From: Bradyrhizobium commune
GTDB lineage: Bacteria > Pseudomonadota > Alphaproteobacteria > Rhizobiales > Xanthobacteraceae
Assembly: GCF_015624505.1 (NCBI RefSeq)
Contig: NZ_CP061379.1
Coordinates: 2,976,001 to 3,040,000, forward strand
Length of the DNA: 64,000 bases
Direction: 5' to 3'
The notes beneath the pieces are model-generated. The model saw nothing but the letters and a program-made list of their open reading frames with translations. It searched no databases and was not told the origin of the DNA. The position numbers and the translations under genes were made by a program. Positions 56,052 through 64,000 of the stretch are shown here, one piece after another (positions within the stretch are counted from its first letter, which is position 1; every line of letters begins with the position of its first letter).

Positions 56052-56780
56052 ATGGCGGGCGAGGGGCGGACCGAAAGGCTTGTAAAGCCTGGACAATTGG
56101 ACTTTCCGCGACCCCTGACGACGGTCGATGTCGTGATCTTTGCGATTCTGGACGACCAGCTTGAGGTGTTGCTGGTGCAGCGGCCGGCCGGTGCGGGCGA
56201 GCCGTTTCCGCTGGCTTGGGCGTTGCCGGGCGGCTTCGTCGACATCGCCAGGGACCGCGATCTCGCGGCGTGCGCAGCCCGCAAGCTCAAGGAGAAGACC
56301 GGGGTCACGAGCCCTTATCTCGAGCAGCTCGGAAGCTGGGGAAGTGCCACGCGAGATCCGCGCGGCTGGTCGGCGACGCATGCCTACTTCGCGCTGATCC
56401 CGGAGGAGGCCGGCGTGCTCACGCCCGATGCGCGCTGGTTTCCAATTCGAGAGAGCAGGTTTAAGGAGAAGCTCGCCTTCGATCACGCCGACATCCTGGC
56501 CACCGCAATCCAGCGTCTGCGCAACAAGGTCGAGTACACCTCGCTGCCGGCCTATCTGATGCCTGAGGAATTCACGCTGCCGGATTTGCAGCGCGTCTAC
56601 GAGATCGTGCTCGGCCGTCCGCTCGAGAAGAGCGCGTTCCGGACGCGGATCCTGTCGGGCGACATGATTGAGCCGGTGGCGAGGATGCGCCGCGGCCCCA
56701 ACCGGCCAGCGCAGCTCTATCGCCTGAAGCAAGGCAGCGAGCCCGTGTATTTCGTGCGGACATTCAATCCGCCGGAGTGA
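56052..56780 (+). CDS. NrtR-type Nudix-domain transcriptional regulator
   Basis: The 242-aa protein has an N-terminal Nudix-like domain (VDVVIFAILDDQLEVLLVQR, WALPGGFVD). The Nudix box is degenerate: DRDLAACAARKLKEKTGV lacks the usual REL/EExE glutamate set, as in regulators that bind but do not hydrolyse ADP-ribose. A C-terminal winged HTH follows (LMPEEFTLPDLQRVYEIVLG, FRTRILSGDMIEPVARMRRG). This is the architecture of NrtR, a repressor of NAD metabolism genes that responds to ADP-ribose. The ribosome binding site GGGGAGATT fits ATG 56052. It is divergent from the SPFH/NAD-kinase-like pair. Confidence 0.9.
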   Translation: MAGEGRTERLVKPGQLDFPRPLTTVDVVIFAILDDQLEVLLVQRPAGAGEPFPLAWALPGGFVDIARDRDLAACAARKLKEKTGVTSPYLEQLGSWGSATRDPRGWSATHAYFALIPEEAGVLTPDARWFPIRESRFKEKLAFDHADILATAIQRLRNKVEYTSLPAYLMPEEFTLPDLQRVYEIVLGRPLEKSAFRTRILSGDMIEPVARMRRGPNRPAQLYRLKQGSEPVYFVRTFNPPE

Positions 56781-56795
56781 TGTCTCGCGGGGCTG

Positions 56796-57143
56796 ATGGA
56801 TGCGCGTCCGCACGTGCAATTCGTCATGGGCGTCAAGAATGCGATGCCAGCGGATGAGCATGTGCTCGACATCCTGCTGGGCGAGCTCAGGCGGCTGATT
56901 CCGCAGGCGACGTGGACCGCGGCCGGGATTGGACGTCATCAGGCCGAGGTGATGGGCTGGGCGCTCGCGCGCGGCGCCGATGCGGTTCGCACCGGGCTTG
57001 AGGACAATATTAGGATCGACAAGACACGGCTTGCCGCCAGCAACGCGGAGCTCGTGACCATCGCCCGTGAGGCTGTCGCGCGCCACGGCCGACGCGTCGC
57101 GACCGCAGCCGAGGCGCGATCCCTGCTCGGGCTCGCGGGATAG
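56796..57143 (+). pseudogene. C-terminal fragment of a BKACE (DUF849) protein
   Basis: The 115-codon frame, PHVQFVMGVKNAMPADEHVL then ATWTAAGIGRHQAEVMGWAL and VRTGLEDNIRIDK with ATAAEARSLLGLAG, matches the last third of beta-keto acid cleavage enzymes, which are near 300 residues. The N-terminal two thirds, with substrate-binding histidines, are absent and the preceding DNA codes for NrtR. It is probably a deletion remnant, though an ATG and stop would permit a short protein. Confidence 0.8.
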
Positions 57144-57277
57144 CGGCTACTGCCTCCTCCTGACATGCTCCCGGCTGCCTTCTGCCATTCGGCGGCCGGC
57201 GTTCCACTGCGCTGAGTCTCCGGGTAAGACGGGGGCCACAGGCGTGATCGGCGCCTGCCGGGCAGGCGACGAGTGGA

Positions 57278-58483
57278 ATGCGGTTCTTGAAATCTGACAG
57301 CAGGCTGATCGGGGTCCTGCTGGTGCTGGCAATCACCCAACTCATTGGATGGGGCACGATCGGCCTTCCGGCCGTCATCGGCCGCGACCTTGCGGCCGAT
57401 CTCGGCCTGAGCCTGCCGGCGGTGTTTGCGGGCAGTTCGGTGCTCTATGTCACCATGGGGCTGTGCGCGCCCTGGCTCGCCAAGGCGTTTGCGCGGCACG
57501 GCGCGCGCAAGGTGATGATGGTAGGCACCGTCGTTGCGGTGCCGGGCTACGTCGTCCTGTTCTTCGCGCGCGAGCCAATCCTCTATTTCGCGGCCTGGGT
57601 CATCCTCGGCATGGGCGGCAGCGCCACGCTGTCGACCGGCGCCTATATCATGCTGAACGAAGTGGCCGGGCGGCAGGCCAAGAATGCCATCGGCGCATTG
57701 ATGCTGGTGACAGGGCTGTCCAGCAGCATCTTCTGGCCGACCACCTCGTTTCTCAGCTTCCATCTCGGCTGGCGCGGCACCTGCCTCGTCTACGCCGCCA
57801 TGCTGATCCTGGTCTCGCTTCCGCTGTATGCCTTCGGCGCGCCGCGACGGGGCGTGGTGAAGGACGAAGGCGGCGAGGCGGCGAGGCCTTCGGCTGCGCC
57901 GGCCATTCCGCGAAGCACCTTCAACCTCGTCGTGATCGCGATCACGCTCAACGCCTTCGTCAATTTCGGCCTTGGCGCCGTTCTGATCGAGCTGTTGCGC
58001 GCGGAGGGGCTGGCGCCGGCGCAGGCGATCGCGTTCGGCTCGATGCTCGGCGTGATCCAGGTCAGCGCCCGCGGCCTCGATTTTCTCGGCGGCGGGCGGT
58101 GGGACGGCATCACGACCGGGCTCGTCGCCGGCACAGCGCTCCCCGTCGCCATGCTGCTGCTGATGCTGAGCGAGGGCGCGACCTGGGCGGTCGCGGTCTT
58201 CATCCTGCTCTACGGCGCCGGCAGCGGCGCCATGGCTGTCGCGCGGGCGACGATCCCGCTGGTGTTCTACGACCAGGCCGAGTTCGCCAAGGCGATGTCG
58301 ATGATCGCGCTGCCGCTCAATCTTGCTTCCGCGATCTCGCCGCCGCTTCTTGCCGCTCTGCTCACCCAGTTCGGCAGCCGCGGCGCGCTCGGGCTCACCT
58401 TCGCCTTTTCCTGCGCGACGGTGCTGATCCTGGTCCTGCTCGGCCGCCGTCGACCACAGGTCGCCGCAGCGGCGGTGACGTAA
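57278..58483 (+). CDS. MFS transporter
   Basis: A 401-aa protein with about 12 hydrophobic helices. LLVLAITQLIGWGTIGLPAV opens the first, and ARHGARKVMMVGTVVAVPGY is loop 2-3. There is a central cytoplasmic loop near residue 205 (VVKDEGGEAARPSAAPAIPR). It resembles the small-solute MFS carriers of rhizobia; the substrate cannot be read from the sequence. The start follows a weak site (CGAGTGGA). It is separated from the CaiB gene by 171 bp. Confidence 0.88.
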   Translation: MRFLKSDSRLIGVLLVLAITQLIGWGTIGLPAVIGRDLAADLGLSLPAVFAGSSVLYVTMGLCAPWLAKAFARHGARKVMMVGTVVAVPGYVVLFFAREPILYFAAWVILGMGGSATLSTGAYIMLNEVAGRQAKNAIGALMLVTGLSSSIFWPTTSFLSFHLGWRGTCLVYAAMLILVSLPLYAFGAPRRGVVKDEGGEAARPSAAPAIPRSTFNLVVIAITLNAFVNFGLGAVLIELLRAEGLAPAQAIAFGSMLGVIQVSARGLDFLGGGRWDGITTGLVAGTALPVAMLLLMLSEGATWAVAVFILLYGAGSGAMAVARATIPLVFYDQAEFAKAMSMIALPLNLASAISPPLLAALLTQFGSRGALGLTFAFSCATVLILVLLGRRRPQVAAAAVT

Positions 58484-58654
58484 GGCAATATCGCGACGCG
58501 GAAATTCTGCGTTCGCCGCCGGGCGGTGGATGGCCGTATGCCCGGAGTGCAGTGCTCAAGGCGCCAAAATAGTGTATCCGCAGGGAGCGCGGGCCGCGAT
58601 CTCGCCGCCGCGCCAAGATCAGCTCCAAGATTCAGTTCCCCGGAGGAAATCGAC

Positions 58655-59884
58655 ATGTCGGCCCTGCCGCTCTCAGGCATCAAGATCCTTGACCTTACGC
58701 GCGTGCTCGCCGGGCCCTTGTCGGCCCAGATGCTGGGCGATCTCGGCGCCGACGTGATCAAGATTGAGCGGCCGGGCACCGGCGACGACGCGCGCGCCTT
58801 CGGCCCGCCCTACCTGAACGATCCCGAGGGCAAGGCCAACAACAACAATTCGTTCTATCTCTGCGCCAACCGCAACAAGAAGTCGGTCACCGTCAACATC
58901 GCGAAGCCCGAGGGGCAGGCGATCATCCGGGAGCTTGCCAAAGACGTCGACGTCTTCATGGAGAACTACAAGGTCGGCGATCTCAAGCGCTACGGCCTGG
59001 ATTACGAGACCATCAAGGCGATCAATCCCCGCATCATCTATTGCTCGGTGACAGGCTTCGGCCAGACCGGCCCTTATGCGCCGCGCGCCGGCTATGACGC
59101 CATTCTGCAAGCGATGGGCGGCCTGATGAGCGTGACCGGGCACATGGACGGCGAGCCGGGCGAGGGCCCGATGAAGGTCGGCCCCTCCATCGTCGACTAC
59201 ATGACCGGCATGAACACCTCGATCGGGATTCTCTCGGCGCTCTACAATCGCGACGCCAATGGCGGCGTCGGGCAGCATCTCGACGTCTGCCTGTTCGACA
59301 CCGTGATCGCCTCGCTCAGCCACTGGCTCCAGATCTACCTCGTCAACGGCAAGACGCCGCCGCGCCGCGGCACCTGGGGCAATGGCGGCATGCCGGCCGG
59401 CGTGTTCCGCTGCACCGACGGCGAGCTGATGCTGGTGGTGGGCAATGACGGCCAGTTCCAGCGCACCTGCGCCGTGCTCGGCGAGCCCGAGCTCGCCAAC
59501 GACAAGCGCTTCGTCAGGAACAACGACCGCGTCGTGCACGGCAAGGAGATCATGGCGATCTTCGCCGGCCTGTTCCTCAAGCAGCCGGTGGCCTATTGGC
59601 TGGACAAGCTGGAAGAGGCCGGGGTGCCGTCAGGCCCGATCAACAATTTCGAGCAGGTCTTTGCCGATCCGCACGTCCAGTCGCGCGGCATGCGGGTGAA
59701 GACCGCGCACAAGTTCGAGCCGGAGCTTTCGCTGATCCGCAACGCACTGACTTTCTCGGAGACCCCGATCAAGACTTACCGCGCCCCGCCGTTGCTAGGG
59801 GAGCACACACAGGAGGTGCTCGGCGGCAAGCTCGGCTACGATGCGGGGAAGATCGAGGAGCTGAAGAAGCAAGGGATCATCTGA
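58655..59884 (+). CDS. CaiB/BaiF-type (class III) CoA-transferase
   Basis: A 409-aa family III CoA-transferase: LSGIKILDLTRVLAGPLSAQ, QMLGDLGADVIKIERPGTGD (CoA-binding) and GPSIVDYMTGM, where Asp is the expected catalytic residue that forms the aspartyl-CoA thioester. RRGTWGNGGMPAGVFRCTDG and PSGPINNFEQVFADPHVQSR complete the fold. It moves CoA from an acyl-CoA to another acid, perhaps priming a substrate for the acyl-CoA dehydrogenase at 61810. CGGAGGAAATCGAC precedes ATG 58655. Confidence 0.93.
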   Translation: MSALPLSGIKILDLTRVLAGPLSAQMLGDLGADVIKIERPGTGDDARAFGPPYLNDPEGKANNNNSFYLCANRNKKSVTVNIAKPEGQAIIRELAKDVDVFMENYKVGDLKRYGLDYETIKAINPRIIYCSVTGFGQTGPYAPRAGYDAILQAMGGLMSVTGHMDGEPGEGPMKVGPSIVDYMTGMNTSIGILSALYNRDANGGVGQHLDVCLFDTVIASLSHWLQIYLVNGKTPPRRGTWGNGGMPAGVFRCTDGELMLVVGNDGQFQRTCAVLGEPELANDKRFVRNNDRVVHGKEIMAIFAGLFLKQPVAYWLDKLEEAGVPSGPINNFEQVFADPHVQSRGMRVKTAHKFEPELSLIRNALTFSETPIKTYRAPPLLGEHTQEVLGGKLGYDAGKIEELKKQGII

Positions 59885-59900
59885 CGCCTCTTCTTTTCCT

Positions 59901-59918
59901 CTCCCCGCTCGCGGGGAG
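59901..59918 (+). terminator. Hairpin after the CoA-transferase gene
   Basis: CTCCCCGC-TC-GCGGGGAG, 17 bp after the stop. There is no T-run, so termination is weak. Similar CTCTCCCCGC...GCGGGGAG stems are frequent between Bradyrhizobium genes. Confidence 0.45.
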
Positions 59919-60117
59919 ACGAGCGCAGTGAAGCGCGTGCGATGCCGGGCTTGGCTGAAACGCCGTCAGACAAATCGTGACGTCATCGTGACGCTTACGC
60001 GGTCTTGCGCGAGGCTTGCGCGCAATCCCCAGCCAAACCCGGTCCGTACTCGCACAGGCTTCCGCTTCGCGCGCGACTCAGATTCGATCTCTCCCACTGG
60101 GTTCGGGAGGGAAGTGC

Positions 60118-60333
60118 ATGTCCTATACGATCGGGTTCCAAGCGAAGAACCAGAAGGCAATTCTGGCGACCGAGGCGGCCACGGCCAATCAGGCCGTCGC
60201 GATCATTGCCGCACTGCGGCAAAGCGCCGAAGAGATCAAATTCATCCGCTCGCCGCAGGAAGGCGAGATGGGCATCGAGATGCTGCTGCTGCTCGCCAAG
60301 GAAGAGGCCGAGGAGATGCCGCAGCGGGCTTAA
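60118..60333 (+). CDS. Small conserved hypothetical protein
   Basis: A 71-aa soluble protein (MSYTIGFQAKNQKAILATEA, AEEIKFIRSPQEGEMGIEML) with a strong GGGAGGGAAGTGC ribosome binding site. The helix-rich, acidic C-terminus suggests a small regulator or subunit. No family recognised. The preceding 233 bp hold no gene I can see, apart from a hairpin. Confidence 0.75.
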   Translation: MSYTIGFQAKNQKAILATEAATANQAVAIIAALRQSAEEIKFIRSPQEGEMGIEMLLLLAKEEAEEMPQRA

Positions 60334-60434
60334 ACCGCGTTCTGCGCGATCATACTTCGAGCTTTAGCGAAACATGCCGGCTGCATCATCGTGTAGTCAG
60401 GCCGCAGTCTCGCTTGAACCGAAGGTGGCCGCCC

Positions 60435-60827
60435 ATGAAACGCCAAGCGCTCCGCGTTGAACCGATTTCGTCCTTTCTCGACCGCGTGAAGGCACCAACC
60501 TCGCCGGTGACGCGCGCCGGCAACATGATCTTCGTGGCAGGCCTGCCGCCGTTCGATCCCGAGACGGGCGAGATCGGGGGGATGCCGATCAAGCGCCAGA
60601 GCGAGATCATCATGGAGCAGATGAAGCTGTGCCTGGAGACGGCCGGCGCCTCGCTCGACAACGTCATGAAGTGCAACGTCTACTGCACCTCGACAAAACA
60701 TTTCGCCGTCTTCAACGCCATCTATGCGCGCTACTTCCCGGTCGATCCGCCGGCGCGGATTTTTGTCTGCACGCCGGAATGGTTCGGTCCCTTCGACGTC
60801 GAGATCGACTGCATCGCGATGATGTGA
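60435..60827 (+). CDS. RidA/YjgF-family protein
   Basis: A 130-aa Rid-family protein: KAPTSPVTRAGNMIFVAGLP, then ETAGASLDNVMKCNVYCTST (typical central motif) and DPPARIFVCTPEWFGPFDVE near the C-terminus. The usual catalytic Arg of RidA (in R-P/R-S at the C-terminal strand) is visible as PARIFV. RidA deaminates reactive enamine/imine intermediates; this subgroup often has unknown, catabolic-linked roles. GAAGGTGGCC precedes ATG 60435. Confidence 0.88.
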   Translation: MKRQALRVEPISSFLDRVKAPTSPVTRAGNMIFVAGLPPFDPETGEIGGMPIKRQSEIIMEQMKLCLETAGASLDNVMKCNVYCTSTKHFAVFNAIYARYFPVDPPARIFVCTPEWFGPFDVEIDCIAMM

Positions 60828-60832
60828 GGGAT

Positions 60833-60936
60833 GAGAGCGTTTTCGAGCGAAGTGGATACCGGTTCGCGTCAAGAAAACGCGTCAAAACAAGAATCTAGAG
60901 CCCCGTTCCGATTCCATCGGAACGGGAAAGGCTCTA
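60833..60936. repeat. Dispersed intergenic repeat with terminal hairpin
   Basis: GAGCGTTTTCGAGCGAAGTG, GATACCGGTTCGCGTCAAG and AAAACGCGTCAAAACAAGAA, then CTAGAGCC, is a widely repeated element of Bradyrhizobium and relatives. It ends in a CCCGTTCCGA-TTCCA-TCGGAACGGG hairpin (60902-60926). Its last bases, CTA, provide the stop codon of the convergent TetR gene. Confidence 0.7.
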
Positions 60937-61593
60937 GCGTGCCAGCATACGCGCCGGCGCCTTCATTCCTCCGCCCGCCGTCAGCGCCATCGTCGAGACG
61001 CTGACGACGCGTGCGATGATGCCGTCGACGTCATCGACGTCGCATTTGCCTTCCGACAGCTTGGTCAACCGCTCGCTGTCGCGCACCGTCTGCTGCGCCA
61101 TGGCCAGCGCAAAATGCAGGCCCCAGTACAGCTCGACATCGGGCATTCCGGGCAGCGATCGCCGCATCGCGGCGACGAACTTGCGCAAATGATCGATCTC
61201 GCGATTGCGGATGCGGCGGATCGCCGGCACCGACTCGATGTTGACGCGGATCATGAAGCGCGCCGCGGTCGAGCGTGCATTCTCGGGTCCGAGGCAGCCG
61301 CGCAGGGTCGGCCCGACCAAAGCGCGCAGGATGTCCGCGATCTCGGCGCGGCCGCCGCCTGTCTCTTCCGCCGCGCGCAATTCCTGGAGCCGCTCGCGGT
61401 TGAGCTGCAAGCTGCGGGTGACGAACAGTTCCGCGATCAGCTCGTCCTTCGAGCCGAAATGATAGTTCACCGCAGCCAGATTGACGTTCGCCTCCGCGAC
61501 GATGTCGCGCAGCGTGACATCGCCGAAGCCGCGATCGGCATAGAGCCGTTCGGCGGCGGCGAGAATGGCAGACCTCGTATGATCGCTGGCCAT
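60934..61593 (-). CDS. TetR-family transcriptional regulator
   Basis: From ATG 61593 the 219-aa protein begins MASDHTRSAILAAAERLYAD, with the HTH VTLRDIVAEANVNLAAVNYH then FGSKDELIAELF. The C-terminal domain, with GPENARSTAARFMIRVNIES, is of TetR_C type as in regulators of fatty acid or acyl-CoA catabolism. It is divergent from the acyl-CoA dehydrogenase gene by 217 bp and so probably controls it. Its 3' end lies in the dispersed repeat. Confidence 0.92.
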   Translation of the reverse strand: MASDHTRSAILAAAERLYADRGFGDVTLRDIVAEANVNLAAVNYHFGSKDELIAELFVTRSLQLNRERLQELRAAEETGGGRAEIADILRALVGPTLRGCLGPENARSTAARFMIRVNIESVPAIRRIRNREIDHLRKFVAAMRRSLPGMPDVELYWGLHFALAMAQQTVRDSERLTKLSEGKCDVDDVDGIIARVVSVSTMALTAGGGMKAPARMLAR

Positions 61594-61809
61594 GGGCGCC
61601 CTCAGGGGAGGGAGTTGCAATTCAAACACTTGTATGAAACTATCGTTTGAAGGCCGGAGAAAGTCAATCCGCTTGATGGAATTGCGCCGCTTGGCGGTGA
61701 GGTTCCATCACGGCTCGCAAGCCGCGCGCTTTCGCGCTTGCGGGTCGCGCGCGGCGGGACGACAGTCCGGCGCAAAACAGGCTTTCAAAGCGAGACCGAG
61801 GAGCGTCCC

Positions 61810-63045
<1,236 letters not shown>

Positions 63046-63099
63046 CAGGGAGAGCCCTGCGGCGCTCCCGACTTGAAGAAACGACAGGGCATGATTGGG

Positions 63100-63130
63100 T
63101 GACCGCTTGACGCAAGTGCGTCAGCGGTTA
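63100..63130. repeat. Hairpin between the acyl-CoA dehydrogenase and APH-like genes
   Basis: TGACCGCTTGACGC and GCGTCAGCGGTTA are near-complementary arms (one bulge, one mismatch) around AAGT. It lies in the 125-bp intercistronic gap and may tune relative expression or stability. Confidence 0.4.
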
Positions 63131-63170
63131 CCGATTAGGATCATGTTCGGACTGAAGAGGGAGCGTCACC

Positions 63171-64000
63171 GTGGCTGACGGCGTCAGGAAAGACGAAGAA
63201 TTCTCCGGCACCAAGCCGGTCGAGGAGCGGCATCGTATCGACGAGATGCGGCTCGAGGCCTGGATGCGCGAGAACGTCGCTGGCTTCGAGGGCCCGCTGG
63301 TCGTGCTCCAGTTCAAGGGCGGCCAGTCCAATCCGACCTACCGCCTGAACACGCCGAACCGCTCCTACGTGATGCGCCGAAAGCCGTTCGGCAAATTGCT
63401 GCCGTCGGCGCATGCCGTCGATCGCGAGTACCGCGTCATCGCGGCCCTTGGAAAGCAGGGCTTTCCGGTCGCGCACGCCTATGCGCTGTGCCAAGACGAC
63501 AGCGTAATTGGCGCTGCCTTCTACATCATGTCGATGGAGGAGGGTCGCGTGTTCTGGGATCCGGCACTGCCGAGCCAGACGCCGGAGGATCGCCGCAAAA
63601 TCTTCACCAGCAAGATCGAGACGTTGGCGAAGCTGCACCTGTTCGATCCCACAGCGATCGGGCTCGGCGACTTCGGCAAGCCCGGCAATTATTTTGCCCG
63701 CCAGATCGACCGCTGGACCAAGCAGTACCGCGCGTCCGAGACCCAGCACATTCCCGAGTTCGAGAAGGTCGCCGAATGGCTGCCCAAGACCGTTCCGGAA
63801 CAGGCGCGCGTCTCGATCGTCCATGGCGACTATCGCCTCGACAACATGATTTTCCACCCGACGGAACCGCGCGTGCTGGCCGCGCTGGACTGGGAGCTGT
63901 CGACGCTCGGCGATCCCATGGCCGACTTCACCTATCTGCTGATGCAGTGGGTCATGCCGGGCCTGGCCGGCGTCGATCTCAAGGCGCTCAACATCCCGAG
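63171..64000 (+). CDS. APH-like phosphotransferase (partial, runs off the window)
   Basis: GTG 63171 follows GAGGGAGCGTCACC and opens a frame to the window end (276 codons seen). FKGGQSNPTYRL (ATP-binding start), RRKPFGKLLPSAHAVDREYR, VHGDYRLDNMIFHP (catalytic loop, Brenner-type HGD) and ALDWELSTLGDPMADFTYLL (metal-binding DxD) are the APH/ChoK fold. It is probably the ACAD10/11-like kinase partner rather than an antibiotic-resistance enzyme. The remaining C-terminus is not in the window. Confidence 0.92.
   Translation, partial: MADGVRKDEEFSGTKPVEERHRIDEMRLEAWMRENVAGFEGPLVVLQFKGGQSNPTYRLNTPNRSYVMRRKPFGKLLPSAHAVDREYRVIAALGKQGFPVAHAYALCQDDSVIGAAFYIMSMEEGRVFWDPALPSQTPEDRRKIFTSKIETLAKLHLFDPTAIGLGDFGKPGNYFARQIDRWTKQYRASETQHIPEFEKVAEWLPKTVPEQARVSIVHGDYRLDNMIFHPTEPRVLAALDWELSTLGDPMADFTYLLMQWVMPGLAGVDLKALNIP

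Noticed and set aside
63171..64000. Aminoglycoside resistance gene
   Set aside because: The APH fold is shared with ACAD10/11-type kinases, and the gene follows an acyl-CoA dehydrogenase, so antibiotic resistance is unlikely.

Overview
The window looks like an ordinary stretch of alphaproteobacterial chromosome, most likely Bradyrhizobium or a close relative in the Bradyrhizobiaceae. The support is high GC, an Omp25/RopB-like small beta-barrel, two palindromic or dispersed intergenic repeat types I associate with this group, many small exported proteins of rhizobial type, and a recognisable rreB microgene (14 codons, GTG start, 17-nt Shine-Dalgarno), which is described as conserved in Bradyrhizobiaceae. 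There is no insertion sequence, phage, CRISPR array or nod/nif cluster. Three tRNA genes (Thr-TGT, Tyr-GTA, Gly-TCC) are present.

Layout. 1-6.5 kb: housekeeping genes (NifU-like protein cut by the window edge, folE, hisI), a transglycosylase-like protein under a CtrA-like box, a DUF2336 protein, an Hpt/response-regulator pair and NAD kinase. 6.8-14.9 kb: an S10 peptidase, a serine hydrolase, small exported proteins, a lipoprotein, an outer-membrane barrel, several very small genes and a decayed chemotaxis-receptor fragment. 14.9-22.3 kb: three SAM methyltransferases, a Tat-exported dienelactone hydrolase-like enzyme, an orphan DnaA-domain-I-like protein, a GFA-family protein, exported repeat-rich proteins, rlmB and two tRNAs. 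22.5-31.5 kb: an OmpA-like protein, a caspase/FGE-like fusion with a perfect CRP-type site upstream, a flavin monooxygenase, a UvrD-type helicase, a TMEM175-like protein, a YciI-like protein, rreB and tRNA-Gly.

31.5-49 kb is accessory metabolism: a LysR regulator divergent from a TctC-type binding protein and an O-methyltransferase; a GDSL hydrolase with RTX repeats; a minus-strand operon of two tiny membrane proteins, a BASS-type transporter and a Cys/His-rich exported protein; a 1009-aa winged-helix/ATPase/TPR regulator; a LysR regulator divergent from a PEP-mutase/isocitrate-lyase-family enzyme and an MHS transporter; and a gcd (PQQ glucose dehydrogenase) plus OprB-porin operon. 49.4-51.4 kb holds gmd-fcl for GDP-L-fucose.

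51.7-64 kb: a peroxiredoxin-like protein, haloalkane dehalogenase and TetR set; a divergent locus in which a NrtR-type Nudix regulator faces an SPFH (band 7) protein overlapping a diverged NAD-kinase-like protein, with a palindromic operator between; a truncated BKACE (DUF849) remnant; an MFS transporter; and a CoA-linked catabolic set (CaiB/BaiF transferase, RidA-like protein, TetR, acyl-CoA dehydrogenase, APH-like protein cut by the window end). The least explained loci are the NrtR/SPFH/NAD-kinase-like locus, the orphan DnaA-N-like protein, the microprotein-transporter operon and the caspase/FGE-like fusion. All assignments are by eye, without database searches.
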